NCBI GenBank assembly: GCA_021613535.1
Contig: CP075492.1
Coordinates: 14,632,001-14,696,000, forward strand
Direction: 5' to 3'
DNA from: Adineta vaga
Taxonomy: Eukaryota; Rotifera
Length of the DNA stretch: 64,000 bases
How positions within the stretch are numbered: position 1 is the stretch's first letter; the number at the start of each line of letters is the position of its first letter. The notes below the pieces were generated by a model. It was given only the letters and a program-made list of their open reading frames with translations, had not been told where the DNA came from and did not search any database. The translations under genes and the position numbers were made by a program. Shown one piece after another: positions 22,164 through 33,773 of the stretch.

Positions 22164-24533
22164 ATGGCTTTAGACAATATGGTAGACATTCGAGAGCAAT
22201 GCACTTTTCTTCTCAGTGCAACACGTAATTCTACTGTGAAGGAACAACTACCTTTATTTTTGGATAATGTGCTCAAATGTTTGAAAAAAATTCCTTCTAT
22301 ATGGGCAAAGCCCGATGTTATCGTCGAAATAACAAAGGCATTGTTAGCAGTTGATAGGGTACCATGGTTTCTACAACCTCAAGTGCTTCAACACCAGCTC
22401 TTCATTATTCTACGTGATTACTTGGTAGAAGTTTTATTCGATGACAAACAAGCAGAAATGGTAACGAACTTATCCGCTCTATTCCACAAAATTTGTGAAA
22501 ATGATCCGATAAAAGATGAAATGATCAGCTTAATGTTGTACAAACCTCTTATTGACAAGATGAATGTTTTTATTACTGAATTTGATCAAAAACATGGTAC
22601 AACGAAGCAAATTGAATGCATGTGTATTTTACTCCATATATTTAAACGTATCCAAATGATACATATCAATCTTTATCAACATCCACTTTTAGAAATTCTA
22701 TTTCTCACCGTCTCTAAATTGATTAATTCAAAATTTTTGATCGCTCAACTTTTTAATACACGAAATCTTATGATGAATCTCGATCCAATACAAACATTTC
22801 TATTTGATACTTGTATCGAATTCATGTACTGGCAACCTTATGAAGAAAGTTTATTGCGAAGACAAAATTTAAAACAAATTTGTGAAACACATATTTCTAC
22901 CATAGTACGAATGATGTCTTCATTATCCTTCTCAGAACCTGTTATTCGTATGGCTTCATTACTTAGTATTTATATTATGGTTCAAGAAAATGATAATGAT
23001 GAAAAAATTCTTCATCAAGATTATTATGATCTTCTAAAGTACTGTGTAGCAATGCTTGACAATGGAAAGATTCACTCAAAAGAAAGACTTCTTTTGGAAT
23101 GTATTTGTCATCTTAGCAATCATCCTGATTTACTGATTTTATTAAAAGAAAATGAATCATTGAAAACTTTATTATTGACATTGAGTGAAGTAGATGATAG
23201 TGGTATATCATTTAGTTCCTATCGTATTTTAGCATTAATTATGTGCGAAGATGATATTAAAACACTGAAGAATGCTAACAAAATTGTCGGAGTATTCTAT
23301 CTCTATTTGATTAGTATGTTGGATGATCCAGTTCAAAGAACAGCTTTTCTCAATCTTCTGTACAGTTTAAAAAGTAATTCATATGAATATAATCAGAATA
23401 GTAAACAGATAATAATTGTATTCATTTCTAGGTTTAATACAACACGATCAAGTCAAAGTAGAAATCGTGCAGCAAGATATGATTTCTCCACTCATTCAAT
23501 GTGTCACCGTCAAACAAAAGTTTCATTCGATTAAAATACAACAGTATGCTATCGAAATTCTAATAGCACTTTCATTCAACGATGATGCCATGCATATTCT
23601 TGAGCAAGATCACGATCTCATCGAATGTCTAACAACACTGAAGAGTTCCGACGAAGAATTAGTTCAACGAGCAGCAACTCATTTGATATGGCGATTCGAA
23701 CAAAAACGTCGTGTTTCGCATCCCAAAGTATTTCAATCGATCTCAAAATCAAAATTTGATATTATGATTAGTTATTCACACAGTGATAAACAACTGTGTT
23801 TTCAAGTTTGTGATTTTCTTGAAAGAAGTGGCTTTCGTGTATGGCTTGATCGTGATCGAATGCATGGAGATGCAATTGTAGCCATGGCTGATGCAATTGA
23901 AAGTTCCGAATTTATCATTATTTGCATGTCAGAAACTTACAAATTAAGTCCTTATTGTCAAGCTGAGGCAAACTATGCATTTCAACGACAATGTAAACTA
24001 GTACCACTTATTATGAAGTCAAAATATAAACCTGATGGTTGGCTAGGATTCATAACAAGTGGAAAGATTTATGTAGATTTTGCCAAACATGAATTCACTG
24101 TAGCTTGTTCAATGCTGACAAAAGAAATCGAAAGTAAACGTGAACTTACAACACATAGAGAAAAATCGCCCATCATCGTTCACGAATCAATAACAACTAG
24201 TACTTCTCCGATGAAAATCAATCAGCAACACATACGGATGTAAGTGCGGATATTGAGTACATCTATCTATTAATATGATTTAATTTAAGAGATTTGCCAC
24301 ATTCCGTTGACAAATGGTCTACTGATCACGTGCAGTCTTTCCTTATTAAGAACGAGTTGACTTCATTTTCGACCATATTGACTAATTTTAATGGTGATTT
24401 CTTGCATCAAACTTATTTAATGTGTGAAAAAAGTCGAGAATCAATGTTTCAAGCAATGCGACAAGAAGTTAGTGCAAATGGTAATTCATCGATCTTGACA
24501 TTGGGTACTTACTACGCTTCCTTCAAGAATTAA
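22164..24533 (+). CDS. ARM-like - TIR - SAM-like protein (SARM1-related)
   Basis: Exons 22164-23373, 23432-24239 and 24290-24533 give 753 residues; introns are 58 and 50 bases. The frame opens upstream at a TTG, but the first ATG is 22164. Residues ~1-500 are helical ARM/HEAT-like repeats. TIR spans about 511-640: KFDIMISYSHSDKQLC, then GFRVWLDRDRM, then SPYCQAEANYAF with Glu582 in the position of the NADase catalytic Glu, then LVPLIMKSKYKPDGWLGF. The C-terminal exon encodes a SAM-like domain (DKWSTDHVQSFL). SARM1 orders these domains ARM-SAM-SAM-TIR, so the order differs here. TIR NADases cleave NAD+ in cell-death and immune signalling. Activity here is inferred from the retained Glu. Confidence 0.85.
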
Positions 24534-25228
24534 AAAAATATATTCCAATCGACACGAAAAAATCTTCGAAACTTTAAAAATCAGTATTCTGAGGCATTAT
24601 GTATATGTCGTTTTGCGCTTATGATCTCTTGAATAAATACATGCTCGAGGGTGGTTAAGAATAAAGATATCTCTGCTTTTCAGCCATCCACATTCACATC
24701 TACGAGATGCTTGTGTATGCCGCAAAAAATAGAATACGAAGCAAGTACATGAATGAACGAATATTTCTCATTCAGGGTTTCTTTTTTATCATTTCTTGTG
24801 TTGATTTCTCGATGTCTTCTTATACTATATAACTATATCTTTCTCCTATCAAAGGATAACATAGTTCCATTTGGTAGCGTTGAACTAATCAGATATACAA
24901 TTGGTACACTTCATTGTTTGTTCGTTACCATATTTTGTTTATTTTACCCTAAGTGGTATATTTCTTATTTATTTAAAAGATGAACGATATCATGAACTTT
25001 TATCTCGTATATTCTCATGTTTTGGACATTCAAATTCAGCAGTAGATGTTCTTGTATGTAATTCTACTTTTTTTTCGATTTTTCCCATGCCGTTAATTGA
25101 CATGTGCAACATCGAAGTAACTAGCCTTTTAAGTTATCATTTTTTGATATAAAAATTAGATTTATTTATTTTGCAAGAACATTGTTATAAGAAAAGAAAA
25201 ATTCTATTCATTCATTAATTATCTATCT
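24534..25228. other. Intergenic with hydrophobic remnant
   Basis: Overlapping plus-strand ORFs at 24753-24983 and 24901-25152 are hydrophobic; one contains RYHELLSRIFSCFG, which resembles a receptor helix 7-helix 8 junction. This may be the debris of a receptor gene, but the evidence is thin. Confidence 0.3.
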
Positions 25229-25877
25229 TTAACATTTGATTGAATATAGAAGGACATGTAAACGTGGTTCTTGTGTTGAAGAAAACCATAAATAATCACG
25301 ATAGATACTGGATGACAATGATGATATACCATAATCTTGTCCAACAACAACATTGTATTTACCAAATCTTGTACTTGAAAATTCATTAGCAATATATTGT
25401 GCAATTTGACTACGTGTACCTTTAAATACGAATATAGAAAGGATTAATTAAGTATATCTCTTATATCAACTTGTGATACTTACCAATTTTATATCCAAAT
25501 CGTTTTACAGCATCTATCATTAATTTTACAGCTAATTCTTGATCTTTATTATTCATATTCGTTTGACGAATACGAATATATGATGGTAAGAAACTGTTAC
25601 TGTGAAGTGAAGAACTTGAACCACTCTTAATACTATTGAAACTATGTGATGAGTCAGAATTGAACATAGATGATGGTGATGAAGATCGTGGAGAATTATG
25701 ACTACCAAAGACAAGTGCAGAAAGTGCTGAACTTGGTGATGTTGTTGAAGGCAATGGAGCCATTGTTGTTGTTGTTGTTGATGTCTTTGATTTACCAAAG
25801 AGAAATCCATGAGATAATGTTGATGATTGAAGAAGAATAGCAGCAACAAAAATAGATAAGATAGATGATGACATCAT
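25229..25877 (-). CDS. Secreted dynein-light-chain (LC8)-like protein
   Basis: Exons 25877-25484 and 25419-25229 give 194 residues; the 64-base intron is in phase 1. The N-terminus is a signal peptide (about 1-24, ILSIFVAAILLQSS). A linker of ~75 residues rich in Thr, Ser and Pro follows. The C-terminal ~85 residues have the LC8/DYNLL layout: an acidic start, AVKLMIDAVKRFGYKIG, SQIAQYIANEFSSTRFGKYN, VVVGQDYGISLSSS, a central strand and RLHVLLYSIK. LC8 is normally an ~89-residue cytosolic hub that binds dynein intermediate chain and TQT-type peptides. A signal peptide and mucin-like stalk imply export, so this copy cannot have the usual dynein role. No TM or GPI signal is present. Confidence 0.75.
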
Positions 25878-27645
25878 GATAAATATTAATAGAATTAAAT
25901 TACCTAAAATGAAGAGAAAAGACTCGATAATTTTTTATGATTATATTTCAAAATATAAATATAAGAATTTACTTACAATAAATAGTCTTATTGCTTGTAT
26001 TTGTATGTTAGGTTATAAAGTGTATTTAAATGAATGAATGAATAAATGATAAAAAGAAACACAGTTTATATACTGTCTAACTTTCTAGTATCATATAGTA
26101 CAGATGAATACATAAACAATGTCTAGATTAAATGACTATTATCCTTTCTGTTATTGTTATACGAATAGATTTAATACATTCTAGACGTAAAGAAAAGAAA
26201 ATAAAGTCATCTCGTTCATTATGATATGTTCTAGGTCTTTTATCGCTATAGATAGAAAGAATGAATCGAGGGTATTCGAATGAAATGTATACAATAACTA
26301 CAGATAAATAACAGTATAAAAACAGTGTTTAACCATCATGTAGAATTTATTGTCTTTGCACCTTGTTTTCTCTTAAGTATATACGGTTGAAAACTAGGAT
26401 TGTCATGAAAAACGTTATTGATTTTCATAGAGATTGATCTCTTTTATATATGATCTGTTGACAAGTTTTCATAAAACAATCTTCCAATATATAAATACAT
26501 GATTATTAATATACGTTTGAATGTGTATTTAATTTATAATTCTGTTGAAGAGATTTTCTATTGGAAACTATAACATACGAACGGGGAAAGAAGAATAAGA
26601 GAGTGTTTATTGCAGACAAGTAAAATAAAACTATATCTTATGAAGGAATTTAAATCATACGTCGAGCAAGAATTCTTATGACATACATGAAATTGAGAAA
26701 TATATTGTAGAACTCTATTTGATTGATATGACAGGAGTATGATGTTGTTAACGTATTATATACAAAGGAATATATAAAAGACTTAGTATTTTCATTTTCT
26801 TTCTTTCTTTTTATCAGTTAATCTTATCAGCAGTCTGACAGGTAAGAATATTATATTTTTAGCTTCAAGTTTAAATCATTCGAAGCAGAATCTATCCGAA
26901 AATTAGTTCTGTCGACTTCTTCGAAAACAAAACTGATTACTCACAACGATTTGAATAGTCCAGTGTTTTATAAGTGAAGATCTTCTCTCTTCTTCTTGAA
27001 CGGATGTCAATTTTCGTCAAAGATATCTGAAGATCGTTCAGAAGTTCTATATTTTCTTCTTGGTATTTCTCCTTATCCAAAACGAATATTAATGAATTCT
27101 CTAATTAGCTCTTTAAATATCGAAAAATAATCTATCATGTTCTTTTTTTCATAAATATCACATCTGACTGCAAATATTTATTTGTTCTTCTTCTGGGAAA
27201 AAGAGATTTGAATGAAAATATGCTTTAGATATATCAATATTATTTAAAATGCAAAGTGGATCATGGATTTTACTACTCGTATTTTTACATGATGCTACAG
27301 ATATGAACTTTTTAATATGACATAAAAATCCTCACTACTGTTTTCATGTTACATGCATCATCATGATACTATCAAAAGAAAAAGTCCACGTAGTGTGGTA
27401 CATCAGATTTACCAATGAAGTTCATATAGTTGCGAACACCAATGATTGCTTATGTTTTTCTTAATTTCCTAAGGACAGTATTCATTTTCAGGAAAATATA
27501 AGTGCAGCATAAGCTTGTTTATTTTATCAGTCTTTGGATAGGTTTTCTGAAAATATTCATCACTCGTTTTTGACTCATACGTCTCCAGTTAATCTGAATA
27601 CTTCTTTTCTAAGTTGATTACTTAGCGTACCTAATTTTTTTGTAG
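25878..27645. other. Intergenic, 1.77 kb, possible 5' exon of the NHL gene
   Basis: A canonical donor (ACAG|GTAAGAAT) stands at about 26840 and may end a leader exon of the next gene. At 27249 an ATG opens a short hydrophobic, signal-peptide-like reading frame, but I could not splice it in phase to the exon at 27646. No other feature was seen. Confidence 0.35.
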
Positions 27646-29097
27646 CTCTTTGGTATAACCGACCAAAGTTTAGTACGTGTGCATCATGGAAACCAAACGG
27701 CATAACTTTCGCAAATGAAACTATGCTTGGTGGATTTCCTCATGGACTTTTTGTCGACACAAACAACACTATCTATGCAGGTAGCTGCTACAATAATATG
27801 ATTAAAGTATGGGCCAATGGTAGTTTAACTTTATTGAGAACTATTACAAATGGTTTATTTAGACCCTTCAGTCTCTTTGTATCGATGGGTGGTGATATCT
27901 ATATCGATAATGGCTTTTCGAATGGTTCGAGTTGACAAGTGGACATTGAATGCAACTAATGGTGTAAGTGTCATGAATATCAGTGAAGCTTGTCATGGTC
28001 TTTTTATTGACACCAACAATTCCCTTTATTGTTCTTTGGAAAATTTAAATATGATAGTCAAGGTTGATCTGAACAAGAATTCCACGACACCAACCAGAAT
28101 TGCTGGTAATGGTACCGCTGGATCAACATCATCACTGCTTAGTGCTCCGTGGAGAATTTTTGTTGACATAGACTTCACTTTGTATGTGGCAGATTCTAAG
28201 AATAATCGCATTCAACGTTTCGATCTTGATGCATGGAATGCAATAACTGTAGCAGGAAATAGAGCACCTAACACTATCTCACTGAATTGTCCAACTGGAA
28301 TCATACTAGATGGTAACGGATTTTTATTTATTATGGATACTGATAACTATCGTATTGTTGCATCGAGTTCTGATGGATTTCGATGTGTAGTTGGATGTTC
28401 ACAGGTTGGTGGATCAGCACCGAATCAATTGTATCATGCTCGTTACATGGCATTTGATACGTATGGTAATATGTTTGTAGCTGACGATGACAATCATAGA
28501 ATTCAAAAGTTTGTTCTTGCATCAAATTCTTGTGGTACGTCCATTATTCATAGTAGATTGAAATTAAATTTTACGTCGCCTTATGTTAAATAATACGAAA
28601 CAGGATGATCATAGTTGTTAGTTGAAATTTACTTCAATGAAGAATGTATCTCCAAAATAATGCTAGTATTGTTTCTAAGCTTCTTTATTTCGATTTTGTT
28701 CGAAACCGAAGCTTGATTATTATAGTTACGTAATAGTACATATGAAAAGATGATTTGTTCTATCTGTTCTATAGTCGAAACAATGAGCACAGTGGCTTCT
28801 ACTCGAGTGATTACAACTACCAATGTTGTATACACCTCTATGTCAAATAATTCGAGTTTTTCTCATCGCAGTAAATATTTATTTCAAACTTCAGTTTAAA
28901 CGTATATTTTCTTTTTAGTACAAATAACAACAATCAACAAGATATCGAATCAAACGACTAGTGTTGATGATCGTCTATCCACCACCAGTATGTTCAGTAC
29001 TACGATAGGTGGTACACGTAGTGCAATGGGAACCAATATGCTGAATTTAATATATTATCATCTCTTTCTTCTTTCTTTCCTAGCCTTCGTCTTTTAA
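27646..29097 (+). pseudogene. NHL-repeat surface protein with a one-base frameshift
   Basis: Recognisable exons are 27646-28534, 28775-28870 and 28919-29097. The first begins with a Cys-containing lead (STCASWKPNGITFANE) and NHL/beta-propeller repeats such as PHGLFVDTNNTIYAG, RIFVDIDFTLYVADSKNNR and GNMFVADDDNHRIQKF. At about 27924-27927 one extra base shifts the frame: translation as given stops at 27935, whereas removing it mentally restores the family reading NGRVDKWTLNA. The later exons encode a Thr/Ser-rich stalk and a hydrophobic tail (NLIYYHLFLLSFLAFVF), like a GPI-attachment signal. The first exon with a signal peptide was not located. It is either a recent pseudogene or a sequence error in a functional gene. 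Confidence 0.7.
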
Positions 29098-31305
29098 TAA
29101 TAGCTAGTAAAAGTTTCTATAATCACTCTCTTTTATTGTATACTTATACTCACCACTCGTTACTTTTCTTGCTTCTGTCTTATTGATATTTTCTTCATGC
29201 TTAATATTTACTCACACCCTATCTAAAATTAAAATAATCGAACGATTCAGACTATAATTTATTTTATAACTTTGTTCGCATATGTAATTAATACTTGAGG
29301 ATAGTGTGAAAGGTAAGAGAACACACTCACGAACATATACCCTCAAGATGCAGTATATTTCAAGAAGCAAATCTTAAGTGATATATTCTATCATTAGAAC
29401 CATAACTTTGTATTTCGCTAAGAATTAGCAAAAAGATCTTTATTCTTCGTAAAATAAAGGATGTGGACGAAGATAATTAGTTTTTTGATAGACGGTATTT
29501 ATTTAAACAATATTTACATAATTTATCATATGGTTTGATTTCCTTTTTTGATAAACAATATTCGTGAATATTTTCGATATCACATCAGCATTAGCAAAAT
29601 AGTTTTTATTTTTCTTTAATTTTCATAATATTGATAAATCAGGTTTGTCGTGGGTTGTTGTTTTTTTAAAATTAGAATAAGATTGGAGGGGGCTAGATAT
29701 TCACCTTTTTTTCAGATAAAGAAAGTTAGACTACTAATTTTTTCTTTGATCATGAGTCTGACTGATTTTAGTCAAAGAATGGAGTTGAGTCAATTCAAGT
29801 GAACTTACAGAGGTTCCAGTATTAGAATGTTAGAAAGATTATTTGACATGAGTTCGATTAATAGGCTTAGCTTGAAATTCTATGATCATAGATTTCAAGC
29901 TAAGCACTTCACCAATCGAACCATGTCAAAATACTCGTTCTAACATTTCTAATAAAACCTATGAGAGACTTACAAAATTAAGTTCCAGTTCTTGAGGCTT
30001 GGTCTTGTAGAACTATTTTGAGACTCAATGCCTTGTTCTAAAAATTATTTAAAGCCAGTTTCTTATTTAGTTTTGCATGATCTATCAGAAAAGTTAAGTT
30101 AAAAGATTCTAGCTTGTAACACATCTGAGGAAAAGAGACATTTTTAAAAAGTTGCGAAGTTATCTGTTTTCGACACCTTCCGAGTTTTTTCAGTATTTCA
30201 CCTGGAAAAAAGTTTTAAAAAACGCAGAGCACACATTTTCTTGATTTACGTAAAATTCTCTATTGAATGGTGTATGAAAATTAAAAGAAAAACCTTTTTT
30301 ACTTTATTTTTTCTTTGCGTACACCTTATAAGACTTACGTTAGAGAGAGAGAGATATTTCATAAAATGCAGATATAGAACTTTAGTGAAAATCTGTTATA
30401 TAAGATGCATTCTATTCAAAATTATTATTTTTGAGTTTAAAATTGTGACGATTTTTGATAGAAGAAGCTACAGGGCTCATGAAGCTACGCTTTTCTTCAT
30501 TTCTTCATATCCTACATCGCATATTGCTCTTATATAAAACAATGACGTATACGCTCTTCCGAAGGCGAGAAGGACAAACGATTATAAGAATAGAATACAA
30601 AGTACTGACAAAATGCAAAGTAAGGACACCAAAAAAAAGGATATAACGCTTTTCACAAATTTCGTCACAAAAATAGTTTCCTTTATTACATTTTTATTAT
30701 ATCCTTGAAGATATTCTTCGTTTTTTCTTATAAATTGGAATCGCTCTAAGCAAAATTAACTATTCGACTCCTTGTACTTTTTTCTTAAAATAAATTTAAT
30801 GTGCTTTTATTCTTAATATTAAACTGTTCTTTAATATGAGTTTCTAGTACAAAATATAATGTTGATGTTCACATATATTCTATTGAATGCAAGCATTTTA
30901 TATTATAAAAGATATCGTTTTTTGAATCATCTGCGGATAGCGCCGTGAATCTTTTCCCCACTATATGCATGTTTTTCATATTGCGATGATCTAGAAAATG
31001 GAACATCAGAAAATGATAGACGCGGCTTTTGTTGAAATAGCTGATATCTTGTTGATATAGTATATGTCTGTTAGTAAATGACAATACAAAGAAACTTATT
31101 AACATTCTTCATCTTCATTTTCATCGTATTCCATACTCGAGTGAAACTCTAATACCATCTAGTTTCATCTTTCTCATAATGTCACGAAATTATATCAGAA
31201 TAAATGCTCTCGCTTCAGATTGTAGTTAATAGAAATTGTTTTTTTCATTAGACATTAAATTTTATTCTGAACACATAGATTAAAAAGCAAACTATTAGAA
31301 CTTCT
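29098..31305. other. Intergenic, 2.2 kb
   Basis: It holds a long palindrome, listed separately. ORFs at 30241-30646 and 30869-31105 show no family resemblance. A short GA run lies near 30342. Confidence 0.5.
29812..29959. repeat. Imperfect palindrome with ~74-base arms
   Basis: The left arm runs from ggttccagtattagaatgtt and the right arm ends in aacatttctaataaaacc; they are imperfect reverse complements meeting at tgatca (29883-29888). The inner ~20 bases per side (gcttagcttgaaa / tttcaagctaagc) pair almost perfectly. No protein is encoded. It looks like a foldback or MITE-type element or a transcribed hairpin. GTTCGATT in both arms recalls a tRNA B box, weakly. Confidence 0.7.
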
Positions 31306-32331
31306 ATGTCCACTATTAATATTCTTATCGATCAAATCAATGACGCAGCGTCAATATGTTTTCTCACAATATCTATTGTGAATTTTATCTTAGGTTCCAT
31401 TGGACTTCTCTTAAATATCTATGTTTTTTCTCGATCAATTCTTCGTCGTGAACCTTGTGCAATGTATTTTCTTTCATCGACAATTTACAATTTATTTGTT
31501 GTATTTATTGTTATGCCTGTTCGTGTCCTTTCCAATGCATATAATATATCAGCATCCAATTATAATCTTGGTTTATGTAAATTTGAATACTTTATCTTCT
31601 ATGCTACACGTGCCACATCAATTTGGTTAATTGTTTTAGCATGTCTTGATCGTTATTTACATAGTTCATCATATCCACATATTCGTCGATTGAGTTCAAT
31701 GAAAACGGTCAAATTATCAATTACAATTATTGGAATAATAGTGCCAATTTTATATAGTCATATGGTTATTTATTATGAAATATACTATGTATTAGATCCA
31801 TATGGTAGTATAACACCTTCTTGTCGAAGTCAAAAAGGTCTTTATAGTACATTCTTTGGATTTTCACATATGGTTGTGTATTCACTTTGTCCATCATTTT
31901 TAATGTTAGTTTTTGGCTGTTTAACATTGAGAAATATACGTCAACAACGTCGAATGACTCGACAATTAAATGAAAATATAAGAATTCGCCGAAGAGATAC
32001 TCAAATGTTACGAATGTTAACTGCTCAAGTAGTTGTAATTATTATTGCAACATTACCATTTTCAATTCATCAACTTTATATATCATTTACAAATACATTA
32101 GTTAAGAGTACACTTCGAATTGCTCAAGAAAATTTATCTGCACGAATTACTGGTATCATGACATATTTTGCACATTCAACTAGTTTCTATTTGTACACAT
32201 TAACTGGAACTATTTTTCGAAAAGAAGTTAGCAAGTTTATTCGAATCTGTTGGCAATCCAATGAAAATCGTATACATACAATTGACAATGAACGACAACA
32301 AGTAGATGTATTACAAAATAATAATGTGTAA
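31306..32331 (+). CDS. Rhodopsin-like seven-TM receptor
   Basis: A single exon encodes 341 residues. Helix 1 reads FILGSIGLLLNIYVFSRSIL, and the next segment REPCAMYFLSSTIYNLF matches the NPCSMYFLAGTISN block of the receptor at 16328, so the two are paralogues. The DRY motif is intact (ACLDRYLHSS). The inner loop is RRRDTQMLRMLTAQVVVII and helix 7 ends FAHSTSFYLYTLTGTIFRKE. The N-terminus has no signal peptide, as is usual for class A receptors. The ligand is unknown; peptide binding is a guess from the subfamily. Confidence 0.87.
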   Translation: MSTINILIDQINDAASICFLTISIVNFILGSIGLLLNIYVFSRSILRREPCAMYFLSSTIYNLFVVFIVMPVRVLSNAYNISASNYNLGLCKFEYFIFYATRATSIWLIVLACLDRYLHSSSYPHIRRLSSMKTVKLSITIIGIIVPILYSHMVIYYEIYYVLDPYGSITPSCRSQKGLYSTFFGFSHMVVYSLCPSFLMLVFGCLTLRNIRQQRRMTRQLNENIRIRRRDTQMLRMLTAQVVVIIIATLPFSIHQLYISFTNTLVKSTLRIAQENLSARITGIMTYFAHSTSFYLYTLTGTIFRKEVSKFIRICWQSNENRIHTIDNERQQVDVLQNNNV

Positions 32332-32680
32332 ACCATTATTATTCAAAATATTTAATAACACTAATAACCAATAAAGATGACGCACGTACTTGGTTTTTTT
32401 CTGAAAATTAATATAAACTCCTCCCTAGATTAAAAGACTCGAGGTCTTCTAATGTGATATTCGATAGAAAAAAGAACTAAATACTTCGAAATTTCTTCAA
32501 TTTATTAATTTTCATCAAAACAAAAACAAAATTGTAGAAATATATATAAATATAAAATAAATGCGAAAACGTCGGATTTTATCCGAAAGTTATGTGTACT
32601 GCAAAAAGTGTATAGGGTAGAAGATATAGAAAAATATCGATGTTTTTCTAAGAACTCGGCAATGGCTCGTTCAACCAGGC

Positions 32681-32824
32681 TCATCTTTGAACTTCACCGA
32701 GATATTGATGTGACAATACTTGATAGAAAATCTCATCATAATTGGAAACAACTTTAATAGAATCATTATCGTCACCGGAATCATTTGTTGAATTATCTGA
32801 ATTGAGATAGTTCACCAAAGACAT
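32681..32824 (-). CDS. Short ORF with acidic N-terminus, possibly a gene fragment
   Basis: An ATG-TGA frame of 47 residues begins MSLVNYLNSDNSTNDSGDDN. An MSLVxY start followed by an acidic Ser/Asp stretch is the way several splicing-associated nuclear proteins (PRCC, for example) begin. The frame ends after a few helical residues, and no continuation was found. It may be the relic of a duplicated first exon, or chance. Confidence 0.25.
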   Translation of the reverse strand: MSLVNYLNSDNSTNDSGDDNDSIKVVSNYDEIFYQVLSHQYLGEVQR

Positions 32825-33731
32825 TTATTTTAATCTATCTGTTCGAAATGCGTCGTTTATACAGTCGTTCTTCTACCAATAGAGACAACGAAAGAATTAT
32901 TGTCTACTTTTCTTTCTTTTCTGTTAGATATACAAACAATTTGATTATAGGCACTTGTTTTACAGTCCAAGTAATCCATATATGTAAGGATAAAAAAGAA
33001 AAAGAACTCTCTCGACTGATCAAAAGTTCGCTGTATATACTTTGTATCACGTACGAATGAAAGAGAAGAATATTTCAGTGAATTTATTCATAGTATTCGT
33101 CGAAATGATTTTATAAAAGGGGTCTTCTAATACAGCTTTTAAACTTATTGTCGAAAAGGGTCTTTTAATTTGAGGAGGGGTTTATGGCAATTTTAGATAT
33201 AAGCAGTGGTAGGAACATTGATACAACTAGGCTTTGCTTTACTTCTTCTTCATGTCATATATCGTATTATTTTTATGAAAAGTCTAGGTTTATGCACTCG
33301 TCGATAAGAGAAGAACGAAAGATCGTAAAAGAGAAAGATTATAAAGACAACATAAACTGCGAGAACAATGTAATCAAATAGAAAAGGTAGCAAAGGTAAA
33401 AGGTTAAAAACAATAGATAATATAGAAAGAAGTAAAAGTAGGACAAATATCATTACAATATGCTTCAATTCTATCTATAGTAAGTTGTACATATAACAAA
33501 TGTGGATAGGAATGAGGGTAAAGGATGGATGCATATCCACACCACTTTAATATCAGTAAAGCTACTAAAGTTGAAGATATTATTTTTGTAAACAATTAAA
33601 CGTATTCTATTCGATGATATTTAAACTATACACTTGTTTCGCGATGCGCACCATGTCGTACTTTAGTTACGCATGTGCCGTACTTTTTCTTTTTCTTTAC
33701 GTAATAGATTTTGTCGTCGGTAGAGAAAGTA

Positions 33732-33739
33732 TATAAAGG
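33732..33739 (+). promoter_or_regulatory. TATA box of the NmrA-like gene
   Basis: TATAAAGG lies 35-42 bases before the ATG at 33774, which supports that ATG over the earlier in-frame start at 33711. Confidence 0.55.
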
Positions 33740-33773
33740 CCTTGTTTTCTTTTTCTTTCTGATCATTATTAAC

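Larger units (their letters stand above)
32332..33773. other. Intergenic, 1.4 kb
   Basis: One short minus-strand ORF (listed next) and a TATA box before the following gene are the only signals. Plus-strand ORFs at 32848 and 33184 look like chance. Confidence 0.5.

Noticed and set aside
29880-29930. tRNA-like reading of the palindrome (B-box-like GTTCGATT, CTTGAAATC as a Ser anticodon loop)
   Set aside because: Acceptor and T arms do not pair; the resemblance is partial and the palindrome explains the pairing better.
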